Shown in pieces: positions 47,870 through 60,154 of a stretch of 64,000 nt of DNA. A program made the position numbers and the translations under genes. The DNA comes from Myxococcota bacterium. GTDB taxonomy: Bacteria > Myxococcota_A > Bradymonadia > UBA7976 > UBA1532. Location of the stretch: contig JAKLJY010000030.1 in assembly GCA_023150895.1 (NCBI GenBank), forward strand, positions 1 to 64,000. The letters are read 5' to 3'. How positions within the stretch are numbered: the first letter of the stretch is position 1; every line of letters begins with the position of its first letter. The notes below the pieces were generated by a model. That model saw nothing but the letters and a program-made list of their open reading frames with translations. It did not search any database and was not told where the DNA came from.

Positions 47870-49375
47870 ATGCACGCCCGCCAACCCGCCCTGACCCTGC
47901 TGCTCGTCGCCTGCGCCCCCGACGGTGCCGACCCCGAGCTCGCCGAAGCCGGGACGTCCACCGTCCGTCAGGCCCAGGCCCCCGTTTACGTCGACGGCGC
48001 CGCCGCCTGGCGCGACGAGGCCGACACCGACTGCCTCGTCGTCCTGCGCGCGGTCGGCCGCACGCCCCACCAGGGCGGTTACGAATCGACCTGCCGCGAC
48101 GCTGGCCCGTGCGTCTACACCTGGCGTGGTCTGGTCGACGTGGACGCCGCGCGGCTCGGTCCCGAGGACCGCGTGGAGGTCATGTACCGGACGCTCGAGA
48201 CGCGCGGGGCCTGGTACGCCGTGACGGCCGTCCCCACCGATGGGGCCCCGGGCGTTTCGCGTTTCGCGTTCGTCCTCGACCACTTCACGCCCGCCGCGGG
48301 CATGAGCCTCACGAGCCTGAACCGCACGGAGATCGACCTGATCCCGTACATCGTGCGGGCCGACGGCACGCGCGTCTTCGACCACAACCGAGTCGCGCAA
48401 CCGCTGGACAACTACGCGCTCCGGGCCGGCAACGCCTGGTCCATCGCCGCCGACGAGACCTGCGCGCCGGACGCACCGGCCGTCGTCCCCGAGTATGCGC
48501 TGACGTACCCCGACTTCGCCGAGTCGCTCACCGACGGCCCGGTGGTCGCCGGCGGGCAGCTCCGGGTCGCCTACGACGGCCGGCGCCTTCGGGAGATCCC
48601 GGCCTGCCTCGGCAGCCAGGGCCCGGCCTCGTCGACGACGATCGTCGCCGAGTGGCGGTTCGACGGCCACCCCGCGCAGAGCGCCCCCGTCGAGACGTAC
48701 GTGCGGTCCTCCGGGTACGCCTGCCCCGGCCAGCCCTCGCCCTGCGAGCGCATCGAGACGCCCGAGCTCGTGCTCGACGTGCCCGCCGACGCCACGCAGC
48801 TCGCGATGTGGTTCCACTGCGTGCCGGGCTTCAGCCGCGGCGCCCCGGAGAACTGGCAGTACGACAGCGACTTCGGGGCCAACTACTTCCTGCCCGTGGT
48901 CGACGCGGCGGCGCGCGTGCGGTGGGCCGGTGGCCTGGCGCTTTACAACGCCCGCGCCAGCCGCACGCTGGCGTTGCCGGAGCCGCTCATCTGGCAGGGC
49001 TACACGAACATGGGGCTCTCCATCGAGGCCCGCGCCTACGCGCCCGGCGTAACCGACGTCGCCGCCCCCACCGCCGCGGGTCTGACGGCCTATGTCGAGT
49101 CGGACCTGCACGGGTGTACCCCCGGCGGCGCCGTCACGCGCGAGCCGGTGTCGCCGGCGGCCTTCCACGCCGGCCCGTACGGCGCGGACACCCTGTACCG
49201 CTGGGGCATCGAGAGCACCCTGTCGCGCTGCCCGCCCGGCGAGTACCGCTACCGCTTCCTGTTCTCGCTGGACGGCGGTCGCACTGTCACGCCCCTCGGC
49301 GCGACGGAGGACACGACCGACCCCCTGTCCGCGACGACCTGGCGGTCGATCTCGAGCCGCGCGCACGGGCCCTGA
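47870..49375 (+). CDS. Large secreted lipoprotein of unknown function
   Basis: The 501-residue protein has a very short lipoprotein signal (LLLVAC, Cys 15). The mature protein is beta-rich with repeated immunoglobulin-like elements and several Cys pairs (for example ADTDCLVVLRAVG, CAPDAPAVVPEY, YACPGQPSPCERIETPE). Family uncertain; it is similar in plan to DUF6209-type secreted myxobacterial proteins, but I cannot confirm this. ATG 47870 has GAGGTG 5-10 nt upstream and a TATACA hexamer lies 41 nt before it. It is probably surface-located. Confidence 0.78.
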   Translation: MHARQPALTLLLVACAPDGADPELAEAGTSTVRQAQAPVYVDGAAAWRDEADTDCLVVLRAVGRTPHQGGYESTCRDAGPCVYTWRGLVDVDAARLGPEDRVEVMYRTLETRGAWYAVTAVPTDGAPGVSRFAFVLDHFTPAAGMSLTSLNRTEIDLIPYIVRADGTRVFDHNRVAQPLDNYALRAGNAWSIAADETCAPDAPAVVPEYALTYPDFAESLTDGPVVAGGQLRVAYDGRRLREIPACLGSQGPASSTTIVAEWRFDGHPAQSAPVETYVRSSGYACPGQPSPCERIETPELVLDVPADATQLAMWFHCVPGFSRGAPENWQYDSDFGANYFLPVVDAAARVRWAGGLALYNARASRTLALPEPLIWQGYTNMGLSIEARAYAPGVTDVAAPTAAGLTAYVESDLHGCTPGGAVTREPVSPAAFHAGPYGADTLYRWGIESTLSRCPPGEYRYRFLFSLDGGRTVTPLGATEDTTDPLSATTWRSISSRAHGP

Positions 49376-49594
49376 GCGGGTGCCGCGTGACGACGCCCCC
49401 GGGGAAGAGCCCGAGCCGCATCGGCGCGAACCGGCAATGCATCCGGGGTTGCCGAGGTCGACTTCGCGCTCCGGGTCCGCCCGGGCCGACGAGACGCGCA
49501 TCGGGCACGCGCGGGTTCTGCGATCCGGAGGACGTATCGGCATTGGGCGGCTGAAGCCCGCACCGTGATGCGGGTGCCGCTGGTCACCGGGCGC

Positions 49595-49623
49595 TTGTCG
49601 GCTCAGCGATGGTCGCCTACGCT
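49595..49623 (+). promoter_or_regulatory. Promoter of the AAA ATPase/DUF4276 pair
   Basis: TTGTCG (49595-49600) and TACGCT (49618-49623) are 17 nt apart. The start at 49630 lies 6 nt after the -10, so the mRNA would begin at or next to the ATG, giving a leaderless transcript. This also favours 49630 over the upstream ATG at 49609. Confidence 0.5.
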
Positions 49624-49629
49624 GGTCGA

Positions 49630-50766
49630 ATGAAACTGACCGCGCTGACGGTGTCCAACTTCCGAAGCCTCGGCGACGATGTCCGGATCGAGTTCAGCCA
49701 GCTCACCGCGCTCGTCGGGCCCAACGGTTCCGGGAAGAGCAACGTGGTCGATGCCCTTCGATTCGTGGCCGACGCGATGCACATGGGACTTGGTGGCGCG
49801 ATTTCACACAGGCACGGGATCGATGCCGTTCGGAGATGGAGCGGCGGTCATCCGTTCAATATGTCCATTCGGCTGGAACTCGAGCTCGACGAGGGGCCGG
49901 CGGAGTACGGGTTCGAGCTGACGGGTTCGAAGGACGAGGAGTACCGGGTCAAACGTGAGCACCTCCATTCCGTCACCCACGCGGGCAACATCGCTTTCGA
50001 GACGGAACGCGGTCGCTGGCTTCGTGGGGCCGAAGGACTTCGACCGGCGCTCGATGAGCAGTCGCTGGCGCTCCCGCTCATCGCGGGCGACGAGCGGTTC
50101 CTCCCGGTCCACGCAGCGCTGAAGGCCATTTCGGTCTATTCGATCTTCCCCGACACGCTGCGCGTACCCCAGAAGTACAGCCCGATCAAGCCGATGAGCC
50201 GCCATGGGGACAACTGGGTCTCGGTGCTGCGAGATCAGACGCCCGAGACGTGGAAGCCGGAACTCGTCGCCATGCTGCACCGCCTGACCGGCGACATCGT
50301 CGACATCAAGATTTCCCCGGCTGCCAGCTACCTTCTGGTCCAGTTCCGCCATCACAGCTCCCATCGGAAGGCAAAGTGGTTCGACGCGGCCCAGGAGTCG
50401 GATGGAACGCTGCGCGTCGCAGGCATCGTCACGGCCCTTTGTCAAGAGCCACCCGTACCCATCATCGGAATCGAGGAGCCGGAACTGACCGTCCACCCCG
50501 GGACGGTCGAGATGTTATACGACCACCTGAAGCAGGCCAGCCGGCGCAGCCAGGTGATTCTTACGACCCATAGTCCCGAGCTCCTCCGCCTGCTGGCGCC
50601 CGCTGACATCCGCGTCGTGGAACGCCGGGACGGCGTGACGACGGTTCGGAGGATGGCCCGGGAGCAGCGCGAGGTCGTCGAGCGCGGCCTCTTGCACCTC
50701 GGCGAAATCATGCTGATGGAAGGGTTTCAACAGGACCTCCCGCTGAATGACTCGGACGTCCCTTGA
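49630..50766 (+). CDS. AAA ATPase of the OLD/SMC-like family, first gene of a two-gene module
   Basis: The 378-residue protein has the ABC/SMC-type P-loop (GPNGSGKSN, about residues 33-41), FRSLGDDVRIEF before it, a signature region, Walker B (IIGIEEPELTVHP) and a His switch (THSPELL). It resembles the predicted ATPases found next to TOPRIM or DUF4276 partners. The stop overlaps the TTG that could start the next gene and the ATG used there is 5 nt downstream, so they are coupled. In defence systems such as PARIS, an ATPase of this type senses a phage signal and a TOPRIM-like partner acts. Role here is inferred. Confidence 0.9.
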   Translation: MKLTALTVSNFRSLGDDVRIEFSQLTALVGPNGSGKSNVVDALRFVADAMHMGLGGAISHRHGIDAVRRWSGGHPFNMSIRLELELDEGPAEYGFELTGSKDEEYRVKREHLHSVTHAGNIAFETERGRWLRGAEGLRPALDEQSLALPLIAGDERFLPVHAALKAISVYSIFPDTLRVPQKYSPIKPMSRHGDNWVSVLRDQTPETWKPELVAMLHRLTGDIVDIKISPAASYLLVQFRHHSSHRKAKWFDAAQESDGTLRVAGIVTALCQEPPVPIIGIEEPELTVHPGTVEMLYDHLKQASRRSQVILTTHSPELLRLLAPADIRVVERRDGVTTVRRMAREQREVVERGLLHLGEIMLMEGFQQDLPLNDSDVP

Positions 50767-50771
50767 GTCGA

Positions 50772-51398
50772 ATGTATCTGGTCGTCGAGGGGCACGGCGA
50801 GGTTCGGGCGGCGAGCAACCTGGTCACGCGCCTCTGGCAGGACCTCGGGCGTCCGACGCCCTGGTCCGAGCCGATTCGGTGCCGGAGTCTGGAACGCCGG
50901 GAGGGCCTGACCAAGGCGGCCGAGCTCGTTCGGTGCAAGAGAGATGTCGCCGGACTCCTCATCCTCCGGGACGAAGACGACGCATGCCCGAAGATGCGCG
51001 GGCCGGAGGCCGCGGCGTGGCTGCGCGCACTCGAGCTTCCGTTCCCGACGGCGCTCGTGCTCCTGCACCGCGAGTACGAGGTGCTGTTCCTTGCGTGTGC
51101 GGGTGAGCTCGCCGGACGTCCCCTGAGAGGGGATGACGGCCAGACCCGGCCCGGGCTCCTCCCCGGTACGAGATTCGTCGGCGACCCGGAGTCGGTTCGC
51201 GGGGTCAAGGAGTGGCTGAGTGAACGCTTCGGATCAAGCAGGGCCTACAAGCCGACGTTCGATCAACTGCCGATGACCCGCATGCTGAACCTCCAGACCC
51301 TGCGGGTCGCCGGGCCACCCTGCTTCGGGACCCTGGAACGCGCGCTGGGTTTTCTCGGCCAGGCGGGCGCCGGACAGGTCTACCCCCCTGCGCCTTGA
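50772..51398 (+). CDS. DUF4276 TOPRIM-like nuclease candidate, second gene of the module
   Basis: The 208-residue protein has TOPRIM-like acidic motifs: VVEGHGE near the N-terminus (Glu) and LILRDEDDACP (DxD) at about residue 60. The C-terminal section (KPTFDQLPMTRMLNL) matches the DUF4276 pattern. This suggests a Mg-dependent nuclease or nucleotidyl-handling activity paired with the ATPase. The start is either TTG 50763 or ATG 50772; I chose the ATG. The pairing with an SMC-like ATPase echoes split OLD-type systems. Confidence 0.85.
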   Translation: MYLVVEGHGEVRAASNLVTRLWQDLGRPTPWSEPIRCRSLERREGLTKAAELVRCKRDVAGLLILRDEDDACPKMRGPEAAAWLRALELPFPTALVLLHREYEVLFLACAGELAGRPLRGDDGQTRPGLLPGTRFVGDPESVRGVKEWLSERFGSSRAYKPTFDQLPMTRMLNLQTLRVAGPPCFGTLERALGFLGQAGAGQVYPPAP

Positions 51399-51496
51399 AT
51401 CGTGGCCCCAAGCCCGAAGCCCGCCCACGTCGCTCGTACGTCAGCGCCCACCGCCCGCAACTCGGCGTCCAGGCACGTTCACGAGGCGTCCCCGCC

Positions 51497-54544
<3,048 letters not shown>

Positions 54545-54576
54545 CAGCCGCCCGCCCTCCCCATACCACGACACCG

Positions 54577-56802
54577 ATGACCCGCCCCCATGTTGCCGGT
54601 TCACCCGAGGTGTGCGATCTTCCGGCCGTGCGCGCCACCTCCGTCGATCGGCTGCCCAAGGTGCAGCCCACGCAGTTCGGAAAGTACATCCTGCTCGACC
54701 GCATCGGCATGGGCGGCATGGCGGAGATCTTCCGGGCGCGGGCACTCGGGGCCGCGGGCTTCCAGAAGCAGCTCGTCATCAAGAAGATCCTGATGCACCT
54801 CGCGGAGAACGACGAGTTCGTCCGCATGTTCATCGACGAGGCGAAGATCGCCGTCTCGCTCCAGCACGCCAACGTCGTGCAGATCTTCGACCTCGGTGCG
54901 GTGCGGCAGGAGTACTTCATCGCGATGGAGTACGTGTTCGGCAAGGACCTGCTGAACCTGCTCATCCGCTGCACGCACCTGCGCATCCGCATCCCGCAGA
55001 AGCTGGCCGTGTTCATCCTGTGCGAGACGTTGAAGGGCCTGGAAGCGGCCCACAATGCCGTCGACAGCCGCGGCAACCCGCTGAACATCATTCACCGGGA
55101 CGTCTCGCCGTCGAACGTGCTCATCAGCTACGACGGCGAGGTCAAGATCGGTGATTTCGGGGTCGCGAAGGCGACGCGTCGGGAGGCGGCGACCAAAACC
55201 GGCACCATGAAGGGCAAGCTCGGGTACATGAGCCCCGAGCAGGTCACCGGGCAGGAGATCGACGCCCGGGCGGACCTCTTCAGCGCCGGGATCATTCTCT
55301 ACGAGATGCTGGCGATGAATCGGCTCTTCCACGGGAAGACCGAGCTCGAGACGCTCATGATGGTGCGCGACTGCGACGTCGCCGACGCCGTCGGGAAGCT
55401 GCCGCCGGACGTGCCCGAGCCCCTGCGCCGCATCTTGCTCAAGGCCCTGTCCCGCGAGCGGGAGGGGCGCTTCCAGACGGCGACGGAGCTGCTCGACACG
55501 CTGCTCGACTATCTCTTCAACGAGAAGCAGCGGGTGACGACCCAGGACATGGGCCGCTTCATGAAGTCGGTCTTCGCCAAGGAGATCGAAGAAGAGGTCG
55601 CGCGGCAGGAGGACATCGACAAGGCCGTCGCGGAGCTCGCGGGCATTCTCACCGGCGAGAATCCCGGCCCCAGCGTCGGCCCCTCGGGTCCGCAGCGTGT
55701 CCCCCGGACGCCCGCCCCGCCGGTCGTCCCGGCCCCGCCGCCGCCGCGCTCGACGCCGCCCGCCCCCGTGACGCCCGCGACGACCTCGCCCCCGGTGTCG
55801 TCCGGTCCCCGTGCCCAGACGCCCGTCCCCCCGCCCGGACCGCCCGCCGAGGCCACGGGCTGGACCGAGAAGAGCCGGTTCCGCATCCGGGACGGCGAGG
55901 GCATCGTCTACGGCCCGATGGGGTTCCGCACCCTCGTCGAGATCATGAACCGCGACGGCCTCGGCGCCGCGGAGGAGGTCTCGGTCGACGGCGCCGGCTG
56001 GGTCGCCGCCGGCGAGCTGCCCGGCCTCATGGAAGGCCTGTCGGACCAGCGCCCGGCCCGCGATCCGGACTTTCAGGGCGGGTTCGAGCGCCGAGACTTC
56101 TCGCGCATCCTGTATCGCTACGCGGTCTGCAAGGCGACCGGGCGCATGCACCTCGAGGCGGGCAGCAAGCGCAAGGAGATCTTCTGGCGCCGGGGTCGGC
56201 CCGAGTACGTCACCAGCAACCTGCGCAGCGAGCTGCTCGGCGAGTACCTCGTCGACCGTCGCCTCGTCTCGCGGGCACGCCTGAACGAGGCGCTCTCGGC
56301 CCTCTCGGACCACGGCGGCCGCCTCGGCGACGCCCTCGTCCACCTGAACCTGCTGACGCCGCACGACCTCTTCACCGCGCTCAGCTCACAGGTCAAGGCC
56401 AAGCTGCTCGAGGTCTTCTCGTGGACGTCGGGGCGGTACGCGTTCTATCGGGGCGAACACACGACGGCCCAGATCGTGCCGCTCGAGCTCGGCGCCTACG
56501 CACTCATCAACGAGGGCGTGTGCCGCCGGCTCGCGCTCGACGAGCTCAAGAGCCACTTCGACAATCGTGAGCAGCTCGGCTTTTTCCGCTGCGACCACAA
56601 GGTCATCTCGCCCGAGGATCTCCAGCTCTCGACCAAACAGCTCCGCATCTGGAACGCGGTGGGCCACGGCCCGCCCATCCATGAGCAGCTCGGTCGTCTG
56701 CTCGCCATCCCCGGCGTCGACGAGGCCGACGTCTATCAGGTCCTCTTCCTGATGGAACGCCTCGATTTCGCGACGCTCGGCCACGAGGTCGGGCGAGACT
56801 GA
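54577..56802 (+). CDS. Serine/threonine protein kinase with GYF-like and DUF4388 domains
   Basis: The 741-residue protein has a kinase domain (about residues 35-310): IGMGGMAEIF, the catalytic Lys pair (VIKK, 67-70), HRDVSPSN (Asp 175) and DFG (Asp 193). The HRDVSP loop is a myxobacterial-type variant. A Pro-rich linker leads to a GYF-like module (about 435-490: VYGPMGFRTLVEIM) and a DUF4388 (PATAN-like) domain (about 505-700) with two characteristic RxxLLGEYLV-like helices. DUF4388 usually mediates protein contacts in signalling. The start is uncertain, with no clear ribosome site. Confidence 0.9.
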   Translation: MTRPHVAGSPEVCDLPAVRATSVDRLPKVQPTQFGKYILLDRIGMGGMAEIFRARALGAAGFQKQLVIKKILMHLAENDEFVRMFIDEAKIAVSLQHANVVQIFDLGAVRQEYFIAMEYVFGKDLLNLLIRCTHLRIRIPQKLAVFILCETLKGLEAAHNAVDSRGNPLNIIHRDVSPSNVLISYDGEVKIGDFGVAKATRREAATKTGTMKGKLGYMSPEQVTGQEIDARADLFSAGIILYEMLAMNRLFHGKTELETLMMVRDCDVADAVGKLPPDVPEPLRRILLKALSREREGRFQTATELLDTLLDYLFNEKQRVTTQDMGRFMKSVFAKEIEEEVARQEDIDKAVAELAGILTGENPGPSVGPSGPQRVPRTPAPPVVPAPPPPRSTPPAPVTPATTSPPVSSGPRAQTPVPPPGPPAEATGWTEKSRFRIRDGEGIVYGPMGFRTLVEIMNRDGLGAAEEVSVDGAGWVAAGELPGLMEGLSDQRPARDPDFQGGFERRDFSRILYRYAVCKATGRMHLEAGSKRKEIFWRRGRPEYVTSNLRSELLGEYLVDRRLVSRARLNEALSALSDHGGRLGDALVHLNLLTPHDLFTALSSQVKAKLLEVFSWTSGRYAFYRGEHTTAQIVPLELGAYALINEGVCRRLALDELKSHFDNREQLGFFRCDHKVISPEDLQLSTKQLRIWNAVGHGPPIHEQLGRLLAIPGVDEADVYQVLFLMERLDFATLGHEVGRD

Positions 56803-56900
56803 ACGTCGTTCGATGCGCCCCCGCCGAATCCAACTTGACAAAGCGGGGAAGTTCGTCGATTCGAGCGGGTGACGAGATACCGACACGCGAGGACATTGGG

Positions 56901-57413
56901 ATGCCGTTCTTCCTGGACTTCTACGCATTGAGCGCGGCGCAAATGGTCAAGGTGCGCAGGAGCGAGGGCGTCGAAGGCCTGCGCAAACGCTGTGAGGAGT
57001 TCGGCGAGCACCTCGGCCGGACCGAATTCAACGACGCGCCGAGCGACCTCTTCGACGGCCTCGATCAGATCCTCGGCACGCGGCTCTCCGAGCTGCTCGG
57101 CGCAGAGATCGGGGACCTCGACGGTCACGCGACGACGCCCCGCGTCGGCCACCTGAGCGAAGACGACATGTCGGACGCCATCGACAACCTCGAGCAGCTC
57201 TCCGAGGCCATCGATCTCGATCCGGACGAAGAGGACGACGAGGACTTCGACCGCGCTCAGCAGTTCGAGCTGCGCAGCCGCGCCGAGGAGATCTCGGACG
57301 ATCTCGGGCTCGTCTTCGACGACGACTTCGCGAACATGATCCACGACCTGCTCGACAACCTCCGCGCGGCGCGCGACGAGGACGCCGAGATCATCGCCTT
57401 CGTCAACGGCTGA
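56901..57413 (+). CDS. Acidic protein of unknown function
   Basis: The 170-residue protein starts MPFFLDFYALSAAQMVKV and ends in strongly acidic segments (LDPDEEDDEDFDRA, DDLGLVFDDDFANM). It has no signal peptide. ATG 56901 with GAGGA upstream is preferred over an earlier ATG at 56835. It sits between the kinase gene and the metalloprotease operon, and no family is recognised. The Asp/Glu-rich regions could bind cations or be disordered. Confidence 0.7.
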   Translation: MPFFLDFYALSAAQMVKVRRSEGVEGLRKRCEEFGEHLGRTEFNDAPSDLFDGLDQILGTRLSELLGAEIGDLDGHATTPRVGHLSEDDMSDAIDNLEQLSEAIDLDPDEEDDEDFDRAQQFELRSRAEEISDDLGLVFDDDFANMIHDLLDNLRAARDEDAEIIAFVNG

Positions 57414-57419
57414 GCCGCG

Positions 57420-59585
57420 ATGGCGGCCCTGCGCGCGGGGCGCCTGGCGGCGCTGCTGCTCGCCGTGACGGGCTGCAAGAACATCACCGCGGGCCGCGCG
57501 CCCGCCGGGACGGTGGGGGCCGCCTGCGGCACCGCCGACGACTGCCGGGCCGGCACCGACCCGGTCTGCCTGGGCATGCCCGAGGGGTACTGCTCGTTCG
57601 CCTGCGGGGCGGGCGGCGGGGACGACTGCGGGGGCGAGGCGGTCTGCGAGGGACTCGACGCCCACGCGCGCTACTGTCTCGACGGCTGCCTTTTGCGCAA
57701 CGGCAACGACGACTGCCGCCCGGGATACCGCTGCGCCGCGCGCCCCGAGATCGACAACGTCGACGGCGAGCGCGTGGGCGTTTGCCGCCCTTCCTGTACC
57801 CGGGACGCGGACTGCGAACGCGGCACCCGCTGCGAGGCCTCTTCGGGGAGCTGCCTCGCGCCCGGTGGCCGGGCCGTCGGCGAGCCCTGTCTGCGAGCCG
57901 CCGAGTGCTCCGGGGCGCTCTGCCTGCTCGGTCCGGGTTTTCGGGGCGGCATGTGCTCGGCCCGCTGCGGCGAAGCCGATGCCCCCTGCCCGGATCGCGG
58001 CGTCTGCGTGGCCGTCGCGGCGAGCCCCCTGTGCGCCCTGCCCTGTGACCCGGCCGAGCCGGGTGCGTGCCGGACCGATGAGGGCTACCGCTGCCGGACG
58101 CTGCCGGGCGGGCTCTCGGTCTGCCTGCCGGGCTGCCGCGACGACGCGGATTGCGGGGCCGGGACGCGCTGCGACGGGGGCACCGGGGCGTGTGTCGAAG
58201 CGCCGGCCGGCGCACCGCTCGGCGGGGCCTGCACCGCCGATGCCGACTGTGAACGCGGTGCCTGCGCCCTGGACTGGCCGGGGGGCGCCTGCACGAGCCC
58301 GTGTCCGTGTCCGAGCGACGCGCGCGTCCCGTGCGCGCCCGCCCTGGAGGCCGGCCGCTGCGTCGGCCCGTGCACGGCGGACGCCGAGTGCCGCGAGGGG
58401 TATCTCTGCCAGGACGGCGCGTGTCAGCCCCCCTGCACGGTGGACGCCGACTGCGGCTTCCATCGCTGCGATCCGGCCACGGGGCGGTGTCTCGGACCCG
58501 CCCCGACGCCCGCCACCCGAGTCGAGGTCGTCACCCTCGCCGAGAGCGTGCCCGTCAGCGGCGCGCCGGGCGAGGCGCTGCGCGTCGAGGTCCCCGAAGG
58601 CATCCTGGGGCTCGGCCTCGTCGTCGACGGCCAGGGTGCCGATCCCCTCGTCCTCGCCGAGCTCATCGACCCCGACGGCCGCGTGCTCTACGACCTCGAA
58701 GACCCCCTGCGCAGCGCCGCGCGGTTCTTTCCCGCCGATCAGACGGTCGCCGCGATCCTGCCGGTCACGCCCGGAACGGCCCCGCGGGCAGGCACCTACC
58801 GCTTCCGGCTCATCAAGGCCGGCCCGACCCGCTACGTGCGCGTCCGCGCCGTCTTCAAGACCGGCCCGCAGACCGGCACGGCACGGCTCGACGCCAACTT
58901 CGTCTTCGTCGGCGTCGAGGGCATCGACGCGGGCCGGGCGCCGGGTGACGGGGACTTCCAGCAGATCGTCGACAAGTTCCGGACGTTGCTCGCGCAGGCG
59001 GGCACCGGCGTCGAGATCGGGCGGCTGCGGGTCTGCGACGCCCCGGCCGCCGAGGCCCGCCATCTCGCCGTCGTCGACACGACCGACGGGCCGGGGAGCG
59101 AGCTGTCGCGCCTTTTCGAGCTGAGCGGGCAGGTGGGCGCCTGGGGCTGCGATGCCGCGGCCGGCCTGAACTTCTTTCTCGTCGACGAGATCCGCGGCGG
59201 GCGGGACGGTTACACGATCCTCGGCGTGGCCGGCGGCATCCCGGGACCGGCGGGCGTTCACGGCACGCCCCACAGCGGCGTTGCGGTGACGCTCTCGGGG
59301 TACAAACGCAACACCGATCGCGTCTCGCGCACGCTCGCGCACGAGGCGGGGCACTACCTCGGCCTCTTTCACACCACCGAGGCGGAGGGCACGCTCTTCG
59401 ACCCCCTCGACGACACGCCCCGCTGCGGCCGGGACCGCGACGCGGATGGCAGCGGCCTGCTCGACTACACCGAGTGCCTCGGCGGGGGCGCGGAGAACCT
59501 CATGTTCTGGGCCTCCGGTCGGACGGCGCGCACGATCAGCCCGCATCAGGGGTTCGTCGTGCGGGGGAGCCCGGCGCTGAGATGA
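57420..59585 (+). CDS. Cys-rich lipoprotein zinc metalloprotease
   Basis: The 721-residue lipoprotein (TGC, Cys 19) begins with about ten Cys-rich repeats of the myxobacterial type (CRAGTDPVC, CTRDADCERGTRC and similar, about residues 35-360). A beta-sandwich region follows, and then a zincin domain with HEAGHYLGLFH (His 641, Glu 642, His 645, His 651) plus a downstream Met-turn-like LMFW. The HExxHxxGxxH motif gives a metzincin-type protease, resembling pappalysin/M43 proteins. It probably acts at the cell surface. It is coupled to the next gene by an ATGA overlap. Confidence 0.9.
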   Translation: MAALRAGRLAALLLAVTGCKNITAGRAPAGTVGAACGTADDCRAGTDPVCLGMPEGYCSFACGAGGGDDCGGEAVCEGLDAHARYCLDGCLLRNGNDDCRPGYRCAARPEIDNVDGERVGVCRPSCTRDADCERGTRCEASSGSCLAPGGRAVGEPCLRAAECSGALCLLGPGFRGGMCSARCGEADAPCPDRGVCVAVAASPLCALPCDPAEPGACRTDEGYRCRTLPGGLSVCLPGCRDDADCGAGTRCDGGTGACVEAPAGAPLGGACTADADCERGACALDWPGGACTSPCPCPSDARVPCAPALEAGRCVGPCTADAECREGYLCQDGACQPPCTVDADCGFHRCDPATGRCLGPAPTPATRVEVVTLAESVPVSGAPGEALRVEVPEGILGLGLVVDGQGADPLVLAELIDPDGRVLYDLEDPLRSAARFFPADQTVAAILPVTPGTAPRAGTYRFRLIKAGPTRYVRVRAVFKTGPQTGTARLDANFVFVGVEGIDAGRAPGDGDFQQIVDKFRTLLAQAGTGVEIGRLRVCDAPAAEARHLAVVDTTDGPGSELSRLFELSGQVGAWGCDAAAGLNFFLVDEIRGGRDGYTILGVAGGIPGPAGVHGTPHSGVAVTLSGYKRNTDRVSRTLAHEAGHYLGLFHTTEAEGTLFDPLDDTPRCGRDRDADGSGLLDYTECLGGGAENLMFWASGRTARTISPHQGFVVRGSPALR

Positions 59586-60154
59586 TCCGGCTCGCCCCCT
59601 TCGCCCTCGCCGTCCTTCTGGCGGCGCCCGCACCGCCGGCCCCGCCGCCACCACTGCCGGCCGTGCTCACGGGGTATGAATACGTGCCGCCGCCCGCGCG
59701 TCGGACCGAGGCGGAGCGGCGCGCCCTCATCGCGGTCGCCGCCCACGCCGACGAGGACCCCGTCATGCGAGCCCGCGCCCTGACCCTGCTGCTCGACGCG
59801 CCCGAGGCCGACACCCGGGCCGAGGCGCTGCGCATCATCCGCCTGTTCCTGGCCGAGACGACGGAGCCCTTCCTCGTCCGCAAGGGCGTGCGGGCCCTCG
59901 GCCGCCTGCAGGGCCCCGCGGCGGGCCCCGAGCTGATCGCCCGTTTCCGCGCGGCCGGGGCGGACGTCCGCCTGCGAGAAGCCTGTGCCGAGGCCCTGCG
60001 CGACCTCGGCGCGGGCTTCGCGTCGCAGCGGCGGCGGTTCGCCGAGACCGAGCGCGATCCGGTCGTGCGGGCGATCCTGCTTGCGCCCGGGCCCGCCGCG
60101 CCGCCGCCGACCCCTCGCCCCTTGAAACCCACACCGAAAGGCACGCCCCCATGA
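59582..60154 (+). CDS. Exported HEAT-like repeat protein
   Basis: The 190-residue protein has an N-terminal signal-like segment rich in Ala/Pro and then helical pairs (LIAVAAHADEDPVMRARALTL, AEALRIIRLFLAE, VRKGVRALGRLQG) of the HEAT type. A Pro-rich tail ends it. The ATG overlaps the preceding stop and its own stop overlaps the next ATG, so all three genes (metalloprotease, this, cupredoxin-like) are translated in series. Interaction with the protease is inferred from this coupling. Confidence 0.75.
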   Translation: MIRLAPFALAVLLAAPAPPAPPPPLPAVLTGYEYVPPPARRTEAERRALIAVAAHADEDPVMRARALTLLLDAPEADTRAEALRIIRLFLAETTEPFLVRKGVRALGRLQGPAAGPELIARFRAAGADVRLREACAEALRDLGAGFASQRRRFAETERDPVVRAILLAPGPAAPPPTPRPLKPTPKGTPP

